A stretch of 64,000 bases of DNA from Methanosarcina barkeri MS. Lineage in GTDB: Archaea > Halobacteriota > Methanosarcinia > Methanosarcinales > Methanosarcinaceae. A program made the position numbers and the translations under genes. The notes under the pieces are model-generated. The model worked only from the letters and a program-made list of their open reading frames with translations. It was not told the origin of the DNA and did not search any database. Every line of letters begins with the position of its first letter. The first letter of the stretch is position 1. This document shows positions 1-7,594 of the stretch, piece after piece. The stretch spans positions 4,079,168 to 4,143,167 of the forward strand of contig NZ_CP009528.1 of the NCBI RefSeq assembly GCF_000970025.1, read 5' to 3'.

Positions 1-388
1 TGTACTTCTCAAGCCCGGTTTCGGCAAGTGCCATATCAACACACTTTCGGATTTCCACAGGGGGGAGGCAAAGATTCTCTGGGCCGAAAGCCAGATCTTC
101 TTCGACAGTCCGACCTACAAATTGAGTTTCAGGATTCTGGAACACGATACCTACGAGCTTCCTGATTCCCGGAAGTTTTGAGGGATCACGTGTGTCAATT
201 CCACTTATCATTACCCTGCCAGCCTGTGGTTTCAGGAGTCCGCTTAGTTGAAGGGCAAGTGTGGATTTTCCACTGCCGTTTTTTCCTATTACCCCTATGA
301 ATTCCCCTTTTTTTATAACCAGATTTATATTCTCAAGCGCAAGGGTACCATCAGGATAACTGTAACTCACTTTTTCAAGCTTGATCAT
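1..388 (-). CDS. ECF transporter ATP-binding subunit (EcfA/CbiO type), partial
   Basis: This is the N-terminal part of an ABC ATPase; the rest lies beyond the left edge of the window. It begins MIKLEKVSYSYPDG and carries a Walker A motif GKNGSGKST at about residues 35-43. The Q-loop FQNPETQFVG follows and is typical of the energy-coupling-factor (EcfA/CbiO) branch. It would hydrolyse ATP on the cytoplasmic face to power vitamin or metal uptake. It lies 136 bp downstream of a BioY substrate-binding protein on the same strand, so biotin is the likely substrate, with an EcfT gene expected further left. The start is the only ATG before the conserved first beta strand. Confidence 0.88.
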   Translation of the reverse strand, partial: MIKLEKVSYSYPDGTLALENINLVIKKGEFIGVIGKNGSGKSTLALQLSGLLKPQAGRVMISGIDTRDPSKLPGIRKLVGIVFQNPETQFVGRTVEEDLAFGPENLCLPPVEIRKCVDMALAETGLEKY

Positions 389-524
389 GTCTACTCTAAA
401 TTTTCATTATATCTTTTAAAACACATTATGATTTATTAGAGATTATTACAAATTATTATAATATTTATTGAAAATTTGAGTTTTGCCTTTATTTTTATTT
501 ATAAAAAATTAAAAGAAAGTAATT

Positions 525-1088
525 TTATAGCTTGTAGGTTGAAGCAATATATGCGGCAACTCCAGTTTTTATGATTTCACCGAGCAGAAAAGGAATGACA
601 CCAAGAGCAAGGGCTGCTCCAGGTCCAATGTCAGCTACAAACATCAATTGAATAAATCCGCATGTATAGAGAATCAGGACTCCTGCACTCATATTAAGGG
701 CATTGATAAAGAAACCGGATTTATCAGCCTTTTCAGCCTTTTCGGAAAGCTTTCCTATAACATAAGCCGCCAGAATGAAGCCAGTTATGTACCCACCTGT
801 GGGCCCAAGAAGCACTCCCATTCCAGAACTGCCTCCTGCAAACACAGGAAGTCCTGCTATGCCGAGAAGGGTATACACTATCATGCTCAAGCCTCCCCAT
901 TTGCTTTTCAACATACTTCCTGCAAGCAGGACAAAGAATACCTGCAGTGTAACAGGGACAGGAGAGAAAGGTATAGGAATCTGTATATAAGCCCCTACGG
1001 CGGCCAGAGCTGCAAAAAGAGATGCGAAAACCATCATTCTTAGTTCAGGAGTCCGATTGAAATAAGGCTCTTTGTTTTTTATGTACAC
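525..1088 (-). CDS. bioY: Biotin transporter substrate-binding subunit BioY
   Basis: This 187-residue integral membrane protein is the S-component that binds biotin in ECF-type transporters. Seen in the sequence: a short cytoplasmic N-terminus, then about six hydrophobic segments. The family's signature stretch, IPIPFSPVPVTLQVFFVLLAG at about residues 37-57, is followed by LLGPTGGYITGF at about residues 93-104. Both are classic BioY motifs. Length is normal for the family. The ATPase gene follows on the same strand after a 136 bp gap, which fits a bioY-ecfA(-ecfT) unit. Biotin specificity is inferred from family membership. Confidence 0.93.
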   Translation of the reverse strand: MYIKNKEPYFNRTPELRMMVFASLFAALAAVGAYIQIPIPFSPVPVTLQVFFVLLAGSMLKSKWGGLSMIVYTLLGIAGLPVFAGGSSGMGVLLGPTGGYITGFILAAYVIGKLSEKAEKADKSGFFINALNMSAGVLILYTCGFIQLMFVADIGPGAALALGVIPFLLGEIIKTGVAAYIASTYKL

Positions 1089-1551
1089 ATTTTTTCCTCT
1101 TATGAATTGTACTCAGCTTTTCTCATTTTTCTCTTTTTTAAGCCTGTCAAAGTTGCTTACATCCCTGAATTGGCAGGCATGAAAATTCAGTGCAAATTTA
1201 AAGCTGTAATATATAGAAACTGAAATATAGAAACTGAAATATAGAAACTGAAATATAGAAACTGAAGCCTCGAGTAACCTTGTCAGCTTTATAATGATAA
1301 CTTCATAACGGTTAATTCCAGTCCTGAAAGCTATATAGCAACTGAAAATTCAAAGTATTGTTAACCATTTTTGAGTTAAAGGTTTACATTTGATTTAAAA
1401 CTTTCCTGAAATCGCAGTTCTTGTTTTCAGGCATACATTTATCCCATCCGGAGCGATAATTAAATATACATCTTATACCGGTATTATGGATCACCTGAAA
1501 TGCAAATTCAGCAGGTAGTTGAAAAAATGTATTGTTAGGGAAGTATTTCAT
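1089..1551. other. Intergenic region upstream of bioY and tRNA-Arg
   Basis: No credible gene is seen. The stretch holds the promoter region of bioY (reading left), a four-copy 14 bp tandem repeat, and AT-rich sequence around 1459-1480 that may contain the tRNA promoter. No conserved riboswitch was recognised. Confidence 0.5.
1209..1264. repeat. Tandem repeat, 14 bp x 4
   Basis: The unit AAATATAGAAACTG occurs four times head to tail; the first copy differs at its first bases. It is non-coding and lies between bioY and the tRNA gene. Similar arrays with unrelated units recur throughout the window. Confidence 0.9.
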
Positions 1552-1626
1552 GGGCGTGTGGCCTAGCCAGGATATGGCGGCAGCCTCCTAAGCTGTAAAT
1601 CGGGGGTTCAAATCCCTTCACGCCCG
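1552..1626 (+). tRNA. tRNA-Arg (anticodon CCT)
   Basis: A complete cloverleaf can be drawn by eye. The acceptor stem is GGGCGTG with CACGCCC. The D-stem is GCC with GGC. The anticodon stem is GCAGC with GCTGT around the loop CTCCTAA, and the T-arm is GGGGG-TTCAAAT-CCCTT. The loop gives anticodon CCT, which reads the arginine codon AGG. The discriminator base is G, and the 3' CCA is not encoded. No intron is seen. Confidence 0.93.
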
Positions 1627-1959
1627 CTAATTTCTTTTAATCTGTAGTTTCCTTAATTCGTATTCTTTTAGCCTCTTTTTTCAGTTTTATCACGAAATAA
1701 AAGTCTATTTTTGAAGTCCGGGGTTTCCAACTCTAAGGCGTTATGGACATGCCTGCTCAGAAGAACCAGATATTTCTGAACTACTACCTTTCTGAACTAC
1801 TACCTTTCTGAACTACTACCTTTCTGAACTACTACCTGTGTAAATATTCGTGGAAACAATGGAAAATATTTTATCTGGAAAGTAAGTATTCCATAGCAGT
1901 ATAACAATACATTTTTATTGATCATAGCTCAGTGCATTCTACTTCATTAGAACAGAAAA
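1627..1959. other. Intergenic region between tRNA-Arg and the acetyltransferase gene
   Basis: No gene is seen. It contains a T-rich stretch just after the tRNA, a 16 bp x 4 tandem repeat, and AT-rich sequence before the next gene that may hold its promoter. Confidence 0.5.
1773..1836. repeat. Tandem repeat, 16 bp x 4
   Basis: Four perfect copies of TTTCTGAACTACTACC follow one another without spacers. The array is non-coding and shares no sequence with the other arrays in the window. Confidence 0.95.
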
Positions 1960-2439
1960 ATGCTAACCCAGAGGAAACACGAATTGATTAGAAAAGCCAG
2001 AGTAAATGACGTAGTTGTAATGAAACAAATCATCAATACTTATTCGAAGGAAGAGCTAATGCTTGCCCGTTCGCTGAGTGAGATGTATGAGAATATTAGA
2101 GATTATTACGTCTGCGAGATTGATGGGGAAGTTGTGGGCTGCTGTGCCCTGCATGTAGTATGGGAAGACCTTGCAGAGATACTTGCCCTTGCTGTGCACC
2201 CGGTATGTGCAAGAAAGGGAATAGGTACAAAGCTTGTCTCGGCCTGTCTTGAGGACGCTAAAAACCTTGGTATGAAAGAAGTTTTCGCACTTACTTATGT
2301 GCCTGGCTTTTTCGAGACATTGGACTTTAAGGTTGTAGACAAAAACACCCTTCCCAGAAAGATCTGGTCCGGTTGTTTGAGATGCCCTAAGTTTCCGGAT
2401 TGTAACGAAATTGCTGTTATGAAGTCGATTAATCCCTGA
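1960..2439 (+). CDS. GNAT N-acetyltransferase, short NAGS-like (ArgA-related)
   Basis: This 159-residue single-domain GNAT enzyme would transfer acetyl from acetyl-CoA to an amino group. It resembles the stand-alone short N-acetylglutamate synthases: IRKARVNDV at the start, then the substrate-side segment RSLSEMYENIRDYYV. The acetyl-CoA pyrophosphate loop follows as HPVCARKGIGTKLV (about residues 83-96). The C-terminus carries the characteristic LPRKIWSGCLRCPKFPDCNE, whose cysteines are conserved in this subfamily. A role in arginine biosynthesis is therefore likely. Acceptor specificity is inferred. No arginine genes adjoin it. Confidence 0.8.
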   Translation: MLTQRKHELIRKARVNDVVVMKQIINTYSKEELMLARSLSEMYENIRDYYVCEIDGEVVGCCALHVVWEDLAEILALAVHPVCARKGIGTKLVSACLEDAKNLGMKEVFALTYVPGFFETLDFKVVDKNTLPRKIWSGCLRCPKFPDCNEIAVMKSINP

Positions 2440-2644
2440 ATAGCTTTAGAAATTCTTCTTTGAAATCCTTCTTTTCTATTTTTTGAGCCTAAGACTTTAA
2501 ATTCAAAACTACAGGATTTCGATTTGCAGTGTTTAAAATAAATATAAATAGCCAATAATCAAAAATTATTTATTCAGGCAGTTACATTTTTAGGCTATCC
2601 TAATTATCGGTTTGGAGTCCGGCATATGCTGGCGGGATGATGTA

Positions 2645-3310
2645 ATGCAGATAGATCGATTTGAAGAATATCTTGAAACTATTCTCTACCTAATTAGAAA
2701 AAATCAGAACCCTGCAAAGACCAAACAGATCTCTGAAGAACTCAACGTATCTCCGCCAAGCGTGACGGAAATGATAAAAAAGTTACATTCTTCGGGACTT
2801 GTGGAGTATACACCTTATCAGGGAGTTGAATTAACAAAAAAAGGAACTGATCAGGCTATAAAGATCAAAAGGAAACACCAGGTACTTGAAACTTTTCTGG
2901 TTGACGTCCTTGATTTTGATAGGAAGGAAGCCCATAAAGAAGCCTGTGAACTTGAGCATGCGGTCTCAGATGCCGTACTTGAAAAGATCTACGAATTTCT
3001 GGGATGCCCTGAGTATTGCCCTGACGGGAACCCGATCAATATTGATAAAAATAATATCGTGCAAGAGGAAGAATTTGTCCCACTTGATGAAATGGAAGAA
3101 GGAAGTTCAGGCAGAGTTGTCCGGGTGACTCTTCCAAGAGAGACGAAAGAACGCCTGATCTCCCTTGGCATTCTTGCGGGAGAAGATATTAAAGTCAGGC
3201 GAAAGCAAAAACAGGGCTGTATCTCGGTTATAGCAGTAGGGTCGGAAATTGCTCTCGGAAAGGATATTGCAAAGAAAATTTTCATAGCTCCGAAGGGCAG
3301 AAACGTGTAA
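2645..3310 (+). CDS. DtxR/MntR-type metal-dependent repressor with C-terminal FeoA domain
   Basis: The protein (221 residues from the preferred ATG) has three parts. An N-terminal winged helix-turn-helix contains TKQISEELNVSPPSVTEMIKKL. A DtxR-type metal-binding and dimerisation region contains HKEACELEHAVSD and CPDGNPI. The C-terminal FeoA/SH3-like domain starts near LDEMEEGSSGRVVRV. Such proteins repress iron or manganese transport genes when the metal is bound. feoB follows 117 bp downstream on the same strand, so it is the probable target and partner. An in-frame ATG at 2612 would add 11 residues. The later ATG, just after GGGATGATG, starts at the conserved helix. Confidence 0.88.
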   Translation: MQIDRFEEYLETILYLIRKNQNPAKTKQISEELNVSPPSVTEMIKKLHSSGLVEYTPYQGVELTKKGTDQAIKIKRKHQVLETFLVDVLDFDRKEAHKEACELEHAVSDAVLEKIYEFLGCPEYCPDGNPINIDKNNIVQEEEFVPLDEMEEGSSGRVVRVTLPRETKERLISLGILAGEDIKVRRKQKQGCISVIAVGSEIALGKDIAKKIFIAPKGRNV

Positions 3311-3427
3311 AAAAAACATAGAGAAGGCATATAACTGGCATGGAGTAAAATAACCGAAGACGCAGTAGGAATTTCCAGCTCATGCTGTACTTCCGAAAGC
3401 GAAAGTCAGAGCAAAAGCCCCTATGAT

Positions 3428-5341
3428 TTGACAATAGCTTTCATAGGCAACCCAAGTGTTGGAAAAAGCGTTTTTTTCAGCAGGCTTACAGGGGTAGGAG
3501 TCGAGGTCTCAAATTATCCTGGCACGACAGTTGCACTTAAAAAAGGAATTGTAAAAGCTAGGGGAAAAACTATTGAAATAGTTGACCTGCCAGGAATTTA
3601 TTCTCTTGGAGTCACAAACGAAGATGAGAAAGTAACCAAGCAATTTTTGATTGAGGAACGGCCGGATATTGTTATCAATGTCGTTGACGCAAGCAGGCTC
3701 GAAAGGAATCTGTACCTGACCCTGCAGCTTCTGGAACTCGATATCCCTATGGTTATTGCGTTAAATCAGGTAGATCTGGCTGCAGACCTCGGGATTCTCG
3801 TTGATACAGACGAACTCTCCGAACTACTTGGCCTACCTGTAGTACCAACAGTTGCGACCTGGGGAGTAGGGCTTGATGAAGTAATGCTTGTAGCCCTTGA
3901 CGAACAGAATAAGACTCAAGAGCACCACAGGGTAAGATATAGCCAGTGGATCCAGCAGGCTCTTTCTAACCTTGACTATACCTTTCCCAATATACCTCCA
4001 ATCGTAAAAATGGCAGCTCTACTAAACGATGCCGAGTTTGTAGAACTCTACTGTATGCCACCTGAAGCTAATGCCTTGCTTTCTTCTGGCAGGCGGTTAA
4101 GGCAAAACCTGGAGATAGAACAGAGGATTTCAGTACCTGATACTGTTGCAAGAGACCTCTATGGAGAAGCAGGATATATTGTGGACCGCGTGGTTTCAAG
4201 GTTTGAACCTAAAAAAAATATAAGGGAAAGAATCGATGCAATCCTTACCTCCCCTAATTTCGGAATTGCAGTGCTCATATCTGCCCTGCTCATTACATTC
4301 CTTCTTGTTTTCCGGGTAGGAGGATTCCTCGAGACCTGGATTGTGAATGAAATCTTTGAGCCTCATGTGATTCTTCCTGCCGAAGCCGCAACTTCTGGCA
4401 TGTCGCCTGTCCTGAAAAACCTGATCGTGTATTCTCTTCGAGGAGTAGAGGCCGGATTTGCAATCGCAATTCCATATATTGCAGTCTTTTATGCCATTCT
4501 TTCAATATTCGAGGATTCGGGGTATCTTACCAGAGCAGCTTTTCTGCTTGACAATCTTACCCATAAGCTTGGGCTTCACGGAAGAGCCGTGATTCCGCTG
4601 GTTCTCGGCTTTGGCTGCAACGTCCCTGCAATTATGGCAGTGCATTCCCTTGGCACACGGCGGGAAAAGAGGATAGCTTCCATTTTGATATCTCTAATTC
4701 CCTGCTCTGCGCGAACTGTCATTATCCTTGGGCTTGTAGGAACTTTTGTAGGTTTTTGGCCTGCAGTTTCAATCTATGTTCTGGAGATCGTCATTATTAC
4801 CGGAGTGGGTTTAATTCTAGGGAAAAGTCTGCCAGGTCAGAGAAGTGGATTCATCATGGAAATGACTCCTCTCAGAAAGCCCGAATTGAAATCTACCCTC
4901 AGGAAGACGTGGATGAAAAGCCGGGAATTTCTATATATAGCGTTTCCGCTTCTGCTCGTTGGAAGTGCTTTTCTGGGGGTTGCCGACGCACTGGGACTTC
5001 TTTCAATCTTCCAGGACTTTGTAGAGCCTATATCCGTGGGCCTGCTGGGCCTTCCGGCATTTGCGGCGACTGCCCTGGTATTTGGGATTCTCCGAAAGGA
5101 AATGGCGCTTCAGATCCTTGCCGTACTTGCAGGTACGGCCAATTTTGCAGCTGTAATGACACCTCTCCAGATGTACCAATTTGCTGTAATTACGACAATC
5201 TATATGCCGTGTGTAGCAACGATTGCAGTACTGAGGCACGAACTAGGTACAAAGGATACGGCTTTGATAGTTATTTTCACCATACTGCTGGCTCTCGGAG
5301 TGGGCATTTTGATTCGGATTTTTGGGCCGTATTTCCTTTGA
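3428..5341 (+). CDS. feoB: Ferrous iron transport protein B (FeoB)
   Basis: FeoB is a polytopic membrane protein that imports Fe(II) and carries a GTPase domain. Seen: G1 GNPSVGKS, G2-region PGTTV, G3 DLPGIYSL, and G4 NQVD. About eight or nine transmembrane segments follow, including the Gate-type stretches VIPLVLGFGCNVPAI and ALVFGILRKEMALQIL. The length of 637 residues is usual for the family. The first recognised start is a TTG at 3428 without a good ribosome binding site. The reading frame stays open up to 3335, encodes a Ser/Cys-rich stretch there and has GAGAAGG upstream, so the true start may be a CTG at 3335. It sits directly after the DtxR-FeoA gene. Confidence 0.93.
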   Translation: MTIAFIGNPSVGKSVFFSRLTGVGVEVSNYPGTTVALKKGIVKARGKTIEIVDLPGIYSLGVTNEDEKVTKQFLIEERPDIVINVVDASRLERNLYLTLQLLELDIPMVIALNQVDLAADLGILVDTDELSELLGLPVVPTVATWGVGLDEVMLVALDEQNKTQEHHRVRYSQWIQQALSNLDYTFPNIPPIVKMAALLNDAEFVELYCMPPEANALLSSGRRLRQNLEIEQRISVPDTVARDLYGEAGYIVDRVVSRFEPKKNIRERIDAILTSPNFGIAVLISALLITFLLVFRVGGFLETWIVNEIFEPHVILPAEAATSGMSPVLKNLIVYSLRGVEAGFAIAIPYIAVFYAILSIFEDSGYLTRAAFLLDNLTHKLGLHGRAVIPLVLGFGCNVPAIMAVHSLGTRREKRIASILISLIPCSARTVIILGLVGTFVGFWPAVSIYVLEIVIITGVGLILGKSLPGQRSGFIMEMTPLRKPELKSTLRKTWMKSREFLYIAFPLLLVGSAFLGVADALGLLSIFQDFVEPISVGLLGLPAFAATALVFGILRKEMALQILAVLAGTANFAAVMTPLQMYQFAVITTIYMPCVATIAVLRHELGTKDTALIVIFTILLALGVGILIRIFGPYFL

Positions 5342-5607
5342 TTTCTTTTTTCTGTTTTTAGACTCCGCTGCAGATTTTATTGTCCCGGCTTTCCTCAAAA
5401 GTAACTGTCTTTTTCTACAGTCTACGTAGGTTATTTTATGAAAGGAAAATTTCTCTAATTGGGCATAACATTTATATATTGATAAGATTGTTTTCTTCTT
5501 TTTAAAATATTCTGCCTTTACCGCAAATTATTAATATTCGATACATAGTGTTATTCCCGATGACCCGAATTACCACTCACTTACACAAAAACGTGTTGAG
5601 TGTTATT

Positions 5608-5799
5608 ATGGATATAATTGAAATGGATCATTTCCGCGAGCCTGAACTCGATGAGGTTCAATATTTCCTTGAAAGCACCGGAACTCACGGTTCCATTGTT
5701 AATGAAACTGCTGTGGAAATGGACTGTACCTCCTCAAAAATCCAAGCAAGGGAGAATGTACTGGTCGATTTTGAGAGCTCCTTTTCATCCATGAACTAA
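5608..5799 (+). CDS. Small acidic protein of unknown function
   Basis: This short acidic protein (63 residues from this ATG) is not recognised. The body is MDIIEMDHFREPELDEVQYF followed by a Ser/Thr-rich tail with one cysteine. Upstream in-frame ATGs at 5548 and 5560 would lengthen it to 83 or 79 residues. A TATA-like TTTATATATT lies at about 5471. No membrane segment or known motif is seen. The balanced composition suggests that it is expressed, but there is no homology support. Confidence 0.4.
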   Translation: MDIIEMDHFREPELDEVQYFLESTGTHGSIVNETAVEMDCTSSKIQARENVLVDFESSFSSMN

Positions 5800-6507
5800 C
5801 ACTTTCCCTAAAATTTATCCCCTTTATTGGAATCCAACTCTTTAACTCCTTGTATTTTGAAGTTAAGCTTGGGTTTCATTCCTCTATTTTGTAGTATTAT
5901 GAACCACGATGAACCTTTTCTCTCGGGGTTTCCCTGTAAATCTACATGGGGTTTGAACATAATTCTTACTCGATTTGTTCAGGGATGAAATATTTGGGCA
6001 GTTATCTCTATTTATTGCTTTTTATCACAGGCATTTATCACAGGCATATCGAAAAATATTTATTCAAATTTTCATTAAAGTTGTTTCTCTTTGTTTCCTA
6101 ATTTTCTTTTGTTTCCTAATTTTCTTTTGTTTCCTAATTTTCTTTTGTTTCCTAATTTTCTTTTGTAATCTGATTTTCCTTACCCTTTTTCTGTTGTTTC
6201 CTTAAAGGTCAGTTTTCATTTTTGGAAACTATATATCTCGGTCTTCCTGCATATCCAGCCCGATTTACTGAGTATTTCAACAAAGATTAAATAAAAAGAT
6301 TTTTGTTCCTCTTTATCAAGAGTTATATAAGACAAGAAAAACTATCGATTACCATATATATTTAAAGAAAGATTACATGTACTTTGTACATATTATTTAA
6401 CTTCCTATGATCTAATCAATTTAATTATTAATGTGCTGGCTGCCTTGTCACCAGAAAATTCCAGGCTGTCAGGAAATCGGAACCCGAACATCATAAGAGG
6501 TATTTTT
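5800..6507. other. Intergenic region upstream of the SMC operon
   Basis: AT-rich and without a credible gene; the one open frame here is made of the 18 bp repeat. A TATA-like element ACCATATATATTTAAAG near 6352 is a plausible promoter for the coiled-coil protein, smc, scpA and scpB genes. Confidence 0.5.
6094..6165. repeat. Tandem repeat, 18 bp x 4
   Basis: Four perfect copies of TTTCCTAATTTTCTTTTG. The period is a multiple of three, so it creates a hydrophobic pseudo-ORF (FCFLIF repeated) that is not considered a gene. Confidence 0.95.
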
Positions 6508-7542
6508 ATGAGAACTGGACAGAGGGACGTGCATAATACACCGCTTAAAAGGCGACTATCGATAACCTATGAGGAGCTCGAGACTCTCAAAAAATCGATA
6601 AAGGTTTCGGTTCTCAATGAACTGCGGGCCGAAATGGAAAACACTTCCGATCAGGACTCCATCAAGGATCTTGTCCTCTCCGAAATCAGGACAGAGCTTA
6701 TGGGGATCCCTAACCCTGCTTCACTCAAAGCTTCAATCCTGAACGAATTAAGAACGGAATTGAAAACATCAGGGGAAAATGGCTCGGAAGCGGCTGACCG
6801 GAAGCTGAGGGAACTTGCAGGCATTCAGGATGGACTTGTCCGCGAATTGCTTGACCAGAAAATGCTTATAAAGAAACTGGAAACACAGATCGGAGATCTC
6901 GCTAAACAACTGGAAGACACAAAAAAGGCTACTCCAGTTGCTCCACCTTCTGTAGTTCTGTCTTCTCCTTCTGTTGTTCCATCTTCTATTAATCGGACTC
7001 TTTCTGAAGACCCTCTGGACCTTCCGCCTCTCTCCAAAAAACCCAAACAAAAACCTGAGCTTAAAAAAGAAAACCCGGTATACAGATTGGGTAAATTCAA
7101 AGAAGCCCCTGCTCCCCTACCAGGTACACGCGCAAAGATTCAGCTGAAGCTCAGGGAGGTTGAGCCGGCAGATCTTGACAGAGAAGAAGCCGAAACAAAG
7201 TGTGAATATATTATTGCAGAAAGTGGAGATAAAAGAGGGCTTAGAGGCACTGTTAGACATGGACCATCGGTTAGACCATCGATTAGAGAACCTGCCAGGC
7301 AACAACCGCCAATAAGAACACAGTTCAGTAAGCCAACTTCAGGATCGTCGTTACCTGAAAGGCAACCTTCTACTGTTAAAAAGAGTCCTGTGGAAACAAA
7401 ACCTGCCGATGATTATAAATGTGAGTATATAATCGCCGAGAGACCTTCGAAAAAGCACTTAATAGAAGAGGCTGTGGATGTGCGGGAAAATGAAGATGCC
7501 GAGCTTATTACATGTAGCCGGAAAAATTCTCGGGAGAAATAA
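6508..7542 (+). CDS. Uncharacterised coiled-coil protein at the head of the SMC operon
   Basis: The 344-residue protein is not recognised. Near the N-terminus three related segments lie 21 residues apart (IKVSVLNELRAEM, IKDLVLSEIRTEL, LKASILNELRTEL; residues 31-85). A predicted coiled coil follows at about 96-140. Then comes a Pro/Ser-rich linker and a basic disordered region. A short motif, KCEYIIAE, occurs twice (about 231-238 and 304-311). The ATG at 6508 is preferred over an upstream GTG at 6433 because AAGAGGT precedes it. smc starts 52 bp downstream on the same strand, so a role with the SMC complex is inferred from position and architecture only. Confidence 0.7.
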   Translation: MRTGQRDVHNTPLKRRLSITYEELETLKKSIKVSVLNELRAEMENTSDQDSIKDLVLSEIRTELMGIPNPASLKASILNELRTELKTSGENGSEAADRKLRELAGIQDGLVRELLDQKMLIKKLETQIGDLAKQLEDTKKATPVAPPSVVLSSPSVVPSSINRTLSEDPLDLPPLSKKPKQKPELKKENPVYRLGKFKEAPAPLPGTRAKIQLKLREVEPADLDREEAETKCEYIIAESGDKRGLRGTVRHGPSVRPSIREPARQQPPIRTQFSKPTSGSSLPERQPSTVKKSPVETKPADDYKCEYIIAERPSKKHLIEEAVDVRENEDAELITCSRKNSREK

Positions 7543-7594
7543 AGCTTAAAAAGACAGAAACATTCTCAAAAACGTAAGATTACAGAGGCATTCT

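Noticed and set aside
248-439. Short plus-strand frame at the left edge
   Set aside because: It lies antisense to the EcfA-type ATPase, which has clear motifs.
1209-1264. Repeat array considered as CRISPR
   Set aside because: Units are 14 bp with no spacers; none of the arrays in the window has CRISPR-like repeat and spacer sizes, and no cas gene is present.
5975-6205. Open frame encoding a hydrophobic FCFLIF-repeat peptide
   Set aside because: It is produced entirely by the 18 bp tandem repeat and T-rich DNA, with no ribosome binding site.
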